Positions 1-7,495 of a stretch of DNA of 21,969 nucleotides are shown in pieces. The translations under genes were made by a program, and so were the position numbers. The notes beneath the pieces are model-generated. The model made no database searches and was not told the DNA's origin. It saw nothing but the letters and a program-made list of their open reading frames with translations. Source of the stretch: an uncultured Campylobacter sp. Its GTDB lineage: Bacteria; Campylobacterota; Campylobacteria; Campylobacterales; Campylobacteraceae. Location of the stretch: positions 1 through 21,969 of the forward strand of contig NZ_CALLWC010000072.1 of the NCBI RefSeq assembly GCF_938015785.1, in the 5' to 3' direction. The first letter of the stretch is position 1; each line of letters starts with the position of its first letter.

Positions 1-27
1 CTTTATTAGAATTTTAAATTTTAAAAT

Positions 28-1809
28 TTAATCAAAATTTAGCGTGCCGTCTTGCGGCTTTTCTTCAGAGCTTTCGCTATCTTTTTCCAGCTTTTGCAAA
101 TCTTGCTCTTGCTCGGAGACGCCTTCTTGCTCCGCACCATCGGATTCGCAAATCTTTTGAACATCCTCGAAAGTTATGAACTCATAAACGAAAATTTGCT
201 TTGAAATTTGATTTAGCTTATCTTGCATCGTGCGGATTATCTCGCTTACCTCGTCGTAGCAATCTTGCAAAATTTTATTCACGCTCTGCGCGCTAGGGGT
301 GAAACTATCGCCCATCGCGAGCTCGAAAACCATCTTTTGCGCCAGCGCGATAGCCTGCTTTACGTCGCTAGCAGAATTTGAAAAAGCGTCGTTTTTATGG
401 ATTTGTAGCGCCGCCATGCCGCTTAAAAGCACTTTAATTTGATTTAAAATTTGCGTTTTAGATTCGATCTCGAAATCCTCGTTTAAAAATTTATCGTTTA
501 AAAGCTCGATCTTTTCGAAATCAAACGAATACCAATACGCGCTAAGCGCCTTCGCACCCTGATAAAACGCCTGGATCTCCTTTTCGTATTCGGTGAGAAT
601 TCTACTTTTTTGCACGCCGTAAAAGACCCTCATTCGCACGTTTTCAAAATCGCTAAGCTCGATCGTATCGCTACCTCGCTTAAGAGCGTTGATTGCGGCT
701 TCATTTACCAGCGTCGCTACTCCCGCGCCGCTAAAGCCCACGCAGAGGCGGCTTACTTTGTTGATATTTGCGCTGCATCTTTTGCCCTCGAGGTAAATTT
801 TTAAAATTTCGATGCGGTCTTTGTAGTTCGGAAGCCCAATAAAAACGCGCCTATCAAAGCGCCCCGAGCGCAGTAGCGCATCGTCGATCAAATTTATTTT
901 ATTGGTCGCGCCGATTACCATCACGCCGCTATTTTCCTCAAACCCATCCATCTCGGTCAGCAGCTGATTTAGCGTCGCTTCCCGCTCGTCGTTGCGCCCA
1001 ATACCGCGCTTGCCGCCGACCGCGTCGATCTCGTCGATAAAAATAATTGCGGGCGCGCAGGATTTGGCCTTCGCAAACAGCTCGCGAACCCGCCTAGCAC
1101 CGACGCCCACAAAGACCTCGGCGAAGCTTGCGCCGCTTTGGTAAAAAAACGGCACGTCCGCCTCGCCGGCTACGGCTTTTGCGATAAGGGTCTTGCCGAC
1201 GCCCGGCTCGCCGATCATTAAAATTCCTTTTGGCAGCTTGATGCCAAAATTTCGGTATTTTGCGGGATTTTTTAAAAAATCCACGATCTCTATGAGTTCG
1301 CCCTTGACCTCGCTGATGCCCGCGACGTCGCTAAATCTCACGTCGCTAACGCTTGGCGAAAGATCGCCGAGCTCGCCGCCTGCGCTAGCGCTCTGACGCG
1401 CGGTGCCGTCCATCCTGCGGCGTCTAGCCAAAACGGTTTCAAAATAATATACGAAGAGAAAAAATGCGAACGTAAAAATTACCAAGATCGCGCTGATACC
1501 GCTCGTGCCATCATCCTTTTCTTTGCTGATTAGAGCGTGATTTGATAGCTCCTTAAGATCTACGAGATCGACTAAAATTTTATAGCGTTTGCCGTCGTAG
1601 GTAAAATTTAAATTGCCGTCCTCGATATGCGCGCGCTTGATCTGATCTTTTCGCACCAGCTCGCTAAATTCGCGCTCGGTGATGTATCGCGAATCATCTT
1701 TAAAATAAACGATCGAGAGCAAAACGATAAGCAGCACTAAAAAAATCAGAATTATATTTAGCTTGCTTTTTTTGATTTTATGCAAAATTTCCATCAAATT
1801 TAACCTCAT
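28..1809 (-). CDS. FtsH-like membrane AAA+ ATPase lacking the zinc-protease motif
   Basis: Inner-membrane AAA+ protein, 593 residues, built like FtsH: membrane segments at about 18-36 and 105-123 flanking a short periplasmic domain, then the AAA module. Walker A is 200-207 (GEPGVGKT), the aromatic pore loop FVG 233-235, Walker B 255-260 (IIFIDE), sensor N303, and the arginine-finger region LLRSGRFDRR at 312-321. Where FtsH has HEAGH, this protein reads YQGAK (416-420), so both zinc histidines and the catalytic glutamate are gone. The region of the third ligand survives as D482 (SASDVKQA). The C-terminus (about 555-590) is acidic and Glu/Gln-rich. It is the last gene of the aroB operon and overlaps mtaB by 32 bases. 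Met6 (position 1794) is an alternative start with a GAGG site 9 bases upstream. The likely role is an ATP-driven unfoldase or chaperone of membrane proteins; that role is inferred, while the loss of the motif is seen. Confidence 0.9.
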   Translation of the reverse strand: MRLNLMEILHKIKKSKLNIILIFLVLLIVLLSIVYFKDDSRYITEREFSELVRKDQIKRAHIEDGNLNFTYDGKRYKILVDLVDLKELSNHALISKEKDDGTSGISAILVIFTFAFFLFVYYFETVLARRRRMDGTARQSASAGGELGDLSPSVSDVRFSDVAGISEVKGELIEIVDFLKNPAKYRNFGIKLPKGILMIGEPGVGKTLIAKAVAGEADVPFFYQSGASFAEVFVGVGARRVRELFAKAKSCAPAIIFIDEIDAVGGKRGIGRNDEREATLNQLLTEMDGFEENSGVMVIGATNKINLIDDALLRSGRFDRRVFIGLPNYKDRIEILKIYLEGKRCSANINKVSRLCVGFSGAGVATLVNEAAINALKRGSDTIELSDFENVRMRVFYGVQKSRILTEYEKEIQAFYQGAKALSAYWYSFDFEKIELLNDKFLNEDFEIESKTQILNQIKVLLSGMAALQIHKNDAFSNSASDVKQAIALAQKMVFELAMGDSFTPSAQSVNKILQDCYDEVSEIIRTMQDKLNQISKQIFVYEFITFEDVQKICESDGAEQEGVSEQEQDLQKLEKDSESSEEKPQDGTLNFD

Positions 1810-3010
1810 AATCTCTTATCTCCATCCATTTTTTCGACAAATCCTCATCGCTTTTGATCCAAATTTTATCATAAAATTGATCATATCCTTCATAAAACTC
1901 TCCGTTTTTCCGCTCGATCAGCACATTTAGCGGCACCTTGTGCGAAAGACGAAATTTATAATTATTCAGCGCCGTTATGTTCTGCAGCATCTTCAGCCGT
2001 GCCTTCGCCGTTTTGCCGTCTATGCGACCTTTTAGTGACGCCGAGGCGGTCCCTTGCCGCGGCGAAAAGATAAAGGCGTGCAGATGCGTGAGCGGAAATT
2101 TTTTGAAATTTTCTACCGCTTCGAGCCAAATCTCTTCGCTCTCGCCCGGATGCGCGACGATAAAGTCCGTCCCCAGCGCAAACCCGCGCTCCGCAAGCTC
2201 GCAAAAAAGCTCCAAATCCCTTAGCGCGGAATTTCGGCGGCGCATTATGCTAAGCATCTTTTGCGAAGTGTGCTGAAGCGCGATGTGCAGATGCCGCTCC
2301 AGCCACGGCTCGGATAAAATTTCGCGAAAGCTCTCATCGATCTGCGAGGGCTCAATGCTGCCTAGGCGGATACGGCGAATTCCGCGTATCGCGCCCAGTT
2401 TTTGAAGCAGCGCGCCCAGGCTCGTGCCCGCGGCTTTGCCGTAGCTTCCGATATTGGTGCCGGTTAACACGATCTCGCCAAAACCGTTTGCGGCAAGGCT
2501 TTCCGCCTCTTTTAAGATCGCGTCTTCAGAGCTGCTGCGCGAGCGGCCGCGCACCGAGGGGATTATGCAGTAGCTGCAGTTAAAATCGCACCCCTCTTGA
2601 ATTTTAATAAAGGCTTTGGTGTGATCCTCGTAGTCGCTTACCAGATTCTTTTCGACGCCGTCAAGACCTCCGATATCATAAAATTTTGACTCCGAGCCCA
2701 AAAATTCATTGATCTTTTCCTTTTGCGACATCCCAAACACCCCGAAGACCGCGCCGTTTTTATACAGCTCTTCGCCGCGCGAGACCGCGCCGCAGCCTGT
2801 TAGCAATATCTTTTTGCCGAGGCGGTTCATCTTATTTACGTAGTTTCGCACGTCCGCGTCGGCGCCGTTCGTAACGGTGCAGGAGTTTATCACGACTACG
2901 TCCGCGCCCTGCTCGTCGTGCGTGATCTCGCCCGATTTGAGGTTACTTTTTATAAGCTGCGTGTCATAGATATTGGTGCGACATCCGAACGTTTTAAAAT
3001 AAATTTTCAA
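1778..3010 (-). CDS. mtaB: tRNA t6A37 methylthiotransferase MtaB
   Basis: Radical-SAM methylthiotransferase expected to convert t6A37 to ms2t6A37 in ANN-decoding tRNAs, in the cytoplasm. The N-terminal MTTase domain carries the three cluster-binding cysteines C10, C44 and C73 (FGC, NSC, TGC contexts). The radical SAM cluster motif CxxxCxxC is C141/C145/C148 (GCDFNCSYC), followed by the typical IIPSVRGRSRS stretch. The C-terminus resembles a weak TRAM domain. At 410 residues the length is normal for the MtaB branch, as opposed to MiaB (about 440) and RimO. The start is TTG: it sits in a TTGA overlap with the mscS stop and is preceded by GGGGAG at a good distance, which decides the start. MtaB rather than MiaB is supported by the LTGTNIGSYG context and by the remembered epsilonproteobacterial synteny. 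Confidence 0.9.
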   Translation of the reverse strand: MKIYFKTFGCRTNIYDTQLIKSNLKSGEITHDEQGADVVVINSCTVTNGADADVRNYVNKMNRLGKKILLTGCGAVSRGEELYKNGAVFGVFGMSQKEKINEFLGSESKFYDIGGLDGVEKNLVSDYEDHTKAFIKIQEGCDFNCSYCIIPSVRGRSRSSSEDAILKEAESLAANGFGEIVLTGTNIGSYGKAAGTSLGALLQKLGAIRGIRRIRLGSIEPSQIDESFREILSEPWLERHLHIALQHTSQKMLSIMRRRNSALRDLELFCELAERGFALGTDFIVAHPGESEEIWLEAVENFKKFPLTHLHAFIFSPRQGTASASLKGRIDGKTAKARLKMLQNITALNNYKFRLSHKVPLNVLIERKNGEFYEGYDQFYDKIWIKSDEDLSKKWMEIRDYEVKFDGNFA

Positions 3011-4716
3011 ATTTCGCTCCCCGATCCGCTTCCTGTAGCAAAGCCAGCGCCCTGCGCCGCTGCGTTTAAATTTTGTGAGCCTTGCTGCTCGGAGCCGAGA
3101 TCTTGCGCCGCAAAATTTCCGCCCGCAGCCGCATAATTTTTGCCGTTAAAAAGCGTGTAAGCAGGATAGGCGATCTTGATATCGGACTCGCTTCTTAGCG
3201 CATCTAAAATTTCAGCCGAGATGTTGCTGCGAAGCCCGAGCGTCGCGTAAGAGTTCGTCATATACCAAACCGAAATTTCAATGCCGTATGGCTCAAAAAA
3301 GCTAAAAATTCTAGGCTCGACATTTGGATTTTTGATGCTGTATTGCGAGCGAAGCTTGCCCATCTGCTTTTTGGCGATGTCGGTGTAGCCTTTGGAATAC
3401 TTCCGCACGATGTTTTTTATGAGATACATCGCCTTTTTATGGTTGCTATCAAATGTTAAAAGTATGCTGATTCCGTCCCAGACGGTCTTAAGTCCACTAT
3501 GGGTGTAGTTTGAGATAAGATCAGTAAAAATATAATTATTCGGTATGAAAATCACCCTGCCCGCGCGTTTATTTTCTCTCCACGTAGTCATAGTAACGTC
3601 CTCAAAAATCGTCATCCTAAGCACCGAAATATCGATGATATCGCCTACGTAGGTCTCGCCGTTTTTATGCACCCGGATACGATCGCCCACGCGAAAACTG
3701 CCGCCAAGTACGATCGTAAGCCAGCCTAAGGAGCTCATAAACATATCTTTCATCGCAATCGCAAGACCTGCCGAGGCAAAGCCCAAAACCGTCACGAAAT
3801 GCGTCATATTCTCGATGTAAGAAAAGAGCAGTATCAGCGCAATCAGCGTGAAATTTAAAACGTTGATAGCTTTATTTACGATATAAAAATTCTCGTCGTT
3901 TTTGATATATTTTTTCGCCACTACCTTGCATAAAAACGACAGCGCGATGACTACGAGTATCCATACGGCGATATTTCCCGCGCGCTTGATTTGAGCTTTT
4001 ATATCGGCGGTCTGCACGGCGATTTGGGAGTTGATCTTTTTTTCGTAAACGTCGTATGTGGTCTGCGCGATCTCGTATGCGGAGCTAAACTCGCTAAGCT
4101 CGTAATCTAAGCTTTTAAGCTCCGCCGCAGCGCTTGCGTCCGTATCAATCTGCATCAAACGCTCATATAGCGCTCTTTTTGCTTCAAGTTTATCGATTAA
4201 AATTTTAATATTTTCGATCGCGTTTTTCTGCTCCATCTTTTGAGCTTGCAAATTTCTAATCGTAGAAAAACCTGAAATTATCGAAAAAGGATTTGTAATG
4301 CGCGCAGGCTCTGGAGTTTCGGGCATCGCGATGATATCTAAAAACGGAGATTTTTCATACTCTTTTAGCAGTATGAGCTGCTCTTTTACGGCGCGAAGTT
4401 TTTTTTGAATCTCTGCGATCTTATCGGTGCCGGCGCTCTTTTTTAGCTCCGCTTCGAGCTGGCTGGATTGCTTTTGTAAATTTTGATAGCCGATGAAATT
4501 TGAAAAGCGAGAGACCCAGATATTATTTTTGATCTCATCGTCAATAACACGGATCTGATCTTTTAGCGACGCGGTTAGCTTAGAATTTTCATCTTTCTTC
4601 TCACTAGCGGTGGAGCTAGCGTTAGATTCTAAGCGCGTATGCGCGGTGGAGAGTGTAGAATTTGCCTCGCAAAATGCAAGATTAAAAATCAAAAAAATAG
4701 CTGCAAGCACTCTCAT
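3007..4716 (-). CDS. Large MscS-family mechanosensitive channel
   Basis: Inner-membrane mechanosensitive ion channel of the MscS family, opening on hypo-osmotic stress. A signal peptide (about 1-16, ending FCEA) is followed by a long charged, probably coiled-coil periplasmic region (50-240). Membrane segments follow at about 248-266, 282-301 and 306-325. The pore helix with its Gly/Ala pattern (GFASAGLAIAMKDMFMSSLG) runs into the MscS beta domain (GGSFRVGDRIRV, 338-349), where FRVGD is the family signature. The length of 569 residues lies between short MscS (286) and the giant MscK forms. The last 45 residues are Gly/Ala/Ser/Gln-rich low complexity with no fold that I can name. Its ATG overlaps the aroB stop (ATGA), and its own stop overlaps mtaB, indicating translational coupling. 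Remembered homologues: Cj1007c and HP0284. Confidence 0.9.
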   Translation of the reverse strand: MRVLAAIFLIFNLAFCEANSTLSTAHTRLESNASSTASEKKDENSKLTASLKDQIRVIDDEIKNNIWVSRFSNFIGYQNLQKQSSQLEAELKKSAGTDKIAEIQKKLRAVKEQLILLKEYEKSPFLDIIAMPETPEPARITNPFSIISGFSTIRNLQAQKMEQKNAIENIKILIDKLEAKRALYERLMQIDTDASAAAELKSLDYELSEFSSAYEIAQTTYDVYEKKINSQIAVQTADIKAQIKRAGNIAVWILVVIALSFLCKVVAKKYIKNDENFYIVNKAINVLNFTLIALILLFSYIENMTHFVTVLGFASAGLAIAMKDMFMSSLGWLTIVLGGSFRVGDRIRVHKNGETYVGDIIDISVLRMTIFEDVTMTTWRENKRAGRVIFIPNNYIFTDLISNYTHSGLKTVWDGISILLTFDSNHKKAMYLIKNIVRKYSKGYTDIAKKQMGKLRSQYSIKNPNVEPRIFSFFEPYGIEISVWYMTNSYATLGLRSNISAEILDALRSESDIKIAYPAYTLFNGKNYAAAGGNFAAQDLGSEQQGSQNLNAAAQGAGFATGSGSGSEI

Positions 4717-5744
4717 TCAAACTCTTTCAGCGCTGCAATTACTTCATCTTTTGCGATCTCTTTGGAAGCGTAGAATTTACCAATGCCATCGGGTAGGATA
4801 AATTTTATCTTGCCGTTTTCGCTCTTTTTATCGAGAAAAAACAGCTCGTAAAACGCGTCCGCATCCTCTACGTGGAATTTTATCGGAAGCGCGAATTTTT
4901 GAAGCACTTTACGGATCTGCTCCTCTTCAAGCTCATTTAATTTATCAAGACGGCGTGCTAGCGCATTTGCCATCACCATACCGACCGCCACAGCCTCGCC
5001 GTGCAAAAATTTTTTATAATCAGTAATTTTTTCGATAGCGTGAGCGAAGGTGTGTCCGTAGTTTAACACTGCACGCACGCCGCTTTCGCGCTCGTCTTGC
5101 TCTACAATGTTTGCTTTAATCTCCACGCAGCGAGCGATTACGTGCGAAATTTCATCGGCGCTTTTTAGATCGTGCGTCTCGAAAAATTTAAATAGTTCGA
5201 CATCAAAGCATACCGCCATCTTTACCGCCTCCGCAACGCCTGCGGCAAACTCTCGCGCAGGAAGCGTCGATAAAAATTTGCTCTCGCAATAAACCGCGCG
5301 CGGCTGATAAAAGGAGCCGATTAAATTTTTGCCGAAGCGATTATTTACGCCCGTCTTGCCGCCGACGCTTGCATCCACTTGCGCTAGCAAGGTCGTAGGT
5401 ATATTGATAAAATCGATACCGCGCTCATAAATGCTCGCGCAAAAGCCCGTTATGTCGCTGATGACGCCGCCACCAAGAGCGATGAGCGTGCTTTTGCGAT
5501 CAAGCTTGGAGCCAAAAAGCTGCTCTAAAATTTGCTCCACGCTCGCGGTATTTTTATACTCCTCGCCGTCTGGGATCGTGATGATAAATTTTTGCTCGCA
5601 ATCTAGCCGCTGCAGTAAAAAATCAAGCCACAGCCCCCCTACTTTGGGATTTGTCACGATAGCGACCTTACCGCTAAGTTTTAAACTATGCAATTCGTCG
5701 ATAAAAACGCTGTATTTTTTGCCTAAATTAAGATCGATTTTCAT
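4713..5744 (-). CDS. aroB: 3-dehydroquinate synthase
   Basis: Cytoplasmic NAD- and metal-dependent enzyme turning DAHP into 3-dehydroquinate, the second step of the shikimate pathway to aromatic amino acids. Visible signatures are DGEEYKN (59-65), the NAD-binding GGGVISD (91-97), PTTLLAQVDASVGGKTGVN (116-134) and KNLIGSFYQP. The three metal ligands can be placed at E172 (AEAVK), H231 (NYGHTFAHA) and H248 (HGEAVAVGM). At 343 residues it is a complete, normal-length AroB. The start is ATG with AAAGG about 7 bases upstream. The stop overlaps the mscS start, so it heads a chain of overlapping genes (aroB, mscS, mtaB, ftsH-like). Only 42 bases separate it from the TrkA-like gene upstream. Confidence 0.97.
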   Translation of the reverse strand: MKIDLNLGKKYSVFIDELHSLKLSGKVAIVTNPKVGGLWLDFLLQRLDCEQKFIITIPDGEEYKNTASVEQILEQLFGSKLDRKSTLIALGGGVISDITGFCASIYERGIDFINIPTTLLAQVDASVGGKTGVNNRFGKNLIGSFYQPRAVYCESKFLSTLPAREFAAGVAEAVKMAVCFDVELFKFFETHDLKSADEISHVIARCVEIKANIVEQDERESGVRAVLNYGHTFAHAIEKITDYKKFLHGEAVAVGMVMANALARRLDKLNELEEEQIRKVLQKFALPIKFHVEDADAFYELFFLDKKSENGKIKFILPDGIGKFYASKEIAKDEVIAALKEFE

Positions 5745-5786
5745 ACGCTACCTTTGATTTTTGGGTAATTGTAACATAAATTTCGA

Positions 5787-7205
5787 TTACTTTTCATACC
5801 CGTAATCGCTCGGAACGAAAATTTGATGATTTTTGCCGAGTTTAAAATACATCTGATCCAAATCCTGATTGAAAATCGATGTGAGCTTACGCGCCAAAAT
5901 TCTATCATTAAATGGCACGAACTGCAGCAGATCTCGCTCGCTGCCTAGCGCTAAAATCGGATTTTGCCGCTCGCAAGGAATCACGAATAAACTCTGCTTA
6001 AAAAGCTTCGATAAGCTCACGTAGCTTTGCGCAAACTCGCCTTTTTCGCTCTCGCCGAAAAGATACAAATACACGTCTAGCCCTAGCTGCGAGCTGATGT
6101 CAAAGACGATACTTGATTCCTCGCGAAGCCGCTCGCCGGCACTTAGCACGACGCTTTTACGCACATCTTTTAGCTCGCCCTCTCCAAGGCTTAGCACCGG
6201 AATTTCAAGTGCTTTAAGTGCTGCTTTTTTCGCCTCAAAAACTCCGCTTGAGCAAACTACCAAGCCTGCTTTATTTTCGCTCACGTCGCGCTTTAAATTT
6301 AATTCGCCCGAGTAATCGATGAGAATTTCAAATTTATCCCGCTCACACAGAGCTTTAAGCTCGCTAAAAGCGTCGTTTAACAGCGGATTTAAAATTCTTA
6401 AATAAATTTTATGATTTCTAATATGTAAATCCAAAAACTCAAGCGCCCTAACCGTCCTAGCTATCTCGTCGCCGCTCATTTTTTTCATATCGATTAGCGC
6501 GAAAATATTTAGCCCAAACGGCGATGGAAATTGCCCACTTTGCTTTTTTACTTCAGCAAACACCGCTCGCAGCGCACTAGGCTCACCAACGACTAAGATC
6601 GTATCATTCGGATAGATCCGCGAGCCGGGCGTCGTTACGATGTAATTGTTGTGGCGGTAAATCATCGGAATTTGATATTTGGCATTAGAAAGCGTACTGA
6701 TTTTTTTATACGCAAACGAGCTTCCTACGGGCACTTTTACCTCCATTATCTCTCCGCGTCCAAGCCCGATATTATCAGCAAAAACGGGACTATCGGGTAA
6801 AAAACCGATGAAGCGCGAGGAATTTAGCGCGAGGGTATTTACGATTTTTACGCGAGCTTCATTTTTATTTTCGCGCAAAAGTCCCCAAAAATCGTCCACG
6901 TAAAGCTCTAAATCCGGAGCGAGCGTCTTTAAATTTTCAAGCGTTACTTTAGTGTCAAATTCATCCTCCATTATCACTATGCAGCGGTCAAATTCCTCTT
7001 CTGCTAGCACCACGCGCAACCGCTCAATGCTAGTAGGATCAAAAATTTCGACCGAAAAATTTGACTCGTTTTCAAGCTCTGCGGGCACAGCATCCGTATT
7101 TTTAGCTATGACGCGATATGATCTGATGACATCTTTGATTTTACAAACTTTGGATAAAAAATGGCGCGCAAACTTTCCGCTTGCGATGATTAGGACTTGT
7201 TTCAT
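5787..7205 (-). CDS. TrkA-like NAD-binding/RCK domain protein (COG3400 type)
   Basis: A soluble protein of 472 residues. The N-terminal part (about 1-115) has a Rossmann-like TrkA-N fold, followed at about 150-225 by a TrkA-C (RCK-C) domain (MEVKVPVGSSF ... GSRIYPNDTILVVGEP). The second half (about 235-472) is alpha/beta and not confidently assigned; stretches such as SLGEGELKDVRKSVVLSAGERLREE recall universal-stress-protein or second nucleotide-binding folds. The dinucleotide loop is degenerate: ASGKFARHF (8-16) stands where GxGxxG is expected, with one clear glycine left. There is no membrane segment and no adjacent ion channel or Trk transporter. Start is ATG with GGAGA close upstream. The gap to aroB is 42 bases, so co-transcription is likely. 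A cytoplasmic nucleotide-sensing regulatory role, perhaps for ion transport, is an inference from the TrkA-C domain. Confidence 0.75.
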   Translation of the reverse strand: MKQVLIIASGKFARHFLSKVCKIKDVIRSYRVIAKNTDAVPAELENESNFSVEIFDPTSIERLRVVLAEEEFDRCIVIMEDEFDTKVTLENLKTLAPDLELYVDDFWGLLRENKNEARVKIVNTLALNSSRFIGFLPDSPVFADNIGLGRGEIMEVKVPVGSSFAYKKISTLSNAKYQIPMIYRHNNYIVTTPGSRIYPNDTILVVGEPSALRAVFAEVKKQSGQFPSPFGLNIFALIDMKKMSGDEIARTVRALEFLDLHIRNHKIYLRILNPLLNDAFSELKALCERDKFEILIDYSGELNLKRDVSENKAGLVVCSSGVFEAKKAALKALEIPVLSLGEGELKDVRKSVVLSAGERLREESSIVFDISSQLGLDVYLYLFGESEKGEFAQSYVSLSKLFKQSLFVIPCERQNPILALGSERDLLQFVPFNDRILARKLTSIFNQDLDQMYFKLGKNHQIFVPSDYGYEK

Positions 7206-7324
7206 TGCTCTCCGTTTCGTGGTTTTGCAAAGATTATAACCAAAAACGGCTAAATTTTAAACCGCGCGATAAAATTTGCGGGCAAGCTGAGGCGCAGCGA
7301 CTTAAAAATTTAAAGATCGAAATT

Positions 7325-7389
7325 TTAAAATCAAGGTTTAAAATTTCAAAATCCAAGGCTTAAATTTAAAATGAATTAAAACTAAGCCT
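7325..7389. repeat. Imperfect direct repeat plus inverted repeat in an AT-rich gap
   Basis: Two imperfect copies of a roughly 21-base unit with the core AAAATC(C)AAGG(T/C)TTAAA lie at about 7325-7346 and 7345-7367. A 7-base inverted repeat AGGCTTA (7356-7362) and TAAGCCT (7383-7389) follows, with a 20-base AT-rich loop. It lies in the 290-base gap 7206-7495, in which I see no gene. It may be decayed sequence or an accessory end signal for the receptor transcript; neither is shown. Confidence 0.35.
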
Positions 7390-7428
7390 CGTTAAATTTA
7401 GTCTTGCTGCTTAGAGCGATAAAATTTC

Positions 7429-7468
7429 ATAAATTTAAAAGCGGTCGCGGCATCTGCGCGCACCGCTT
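7429..7468 (-). terminator. Likely rho-independent terminator of the TonB receptor gene
   Basis: On the minus strand, 27 bases after the receptor stop, AAGCGGT (7462-7468) pairs with ACCGCTT (7439-7445). After a one-base bulge the stem continues with CGCG/CGCG, giving 11 pairs and a 7-base loop. The stem is GC-rich and is followed on the minus strand by TTTAAATTT. Read on plus it would be followed by GGGC, so it is oriented for the receptor gene. Confidence 0.65.
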
Positions 7469-7495
7469 GGGCAAAAATTTTAAACTCGCTAGATT

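Noticed and set aside
28..1809. Annotation as active FtsH zinc metalloprotease
   Set aside because: The HExxH motif is absent; the zinc histidines and catalytic glutamate are replaced, so only the ATPase part can be claimed.
7206..7495. CRISPR-like array or a small RNA gene suggested by repeated AT-rich units
   Set aside because: Repeats are imperfect, only two units, with no regular spacers; the same words occur all over the window. No promoter plus terminator pair defines an RNA.
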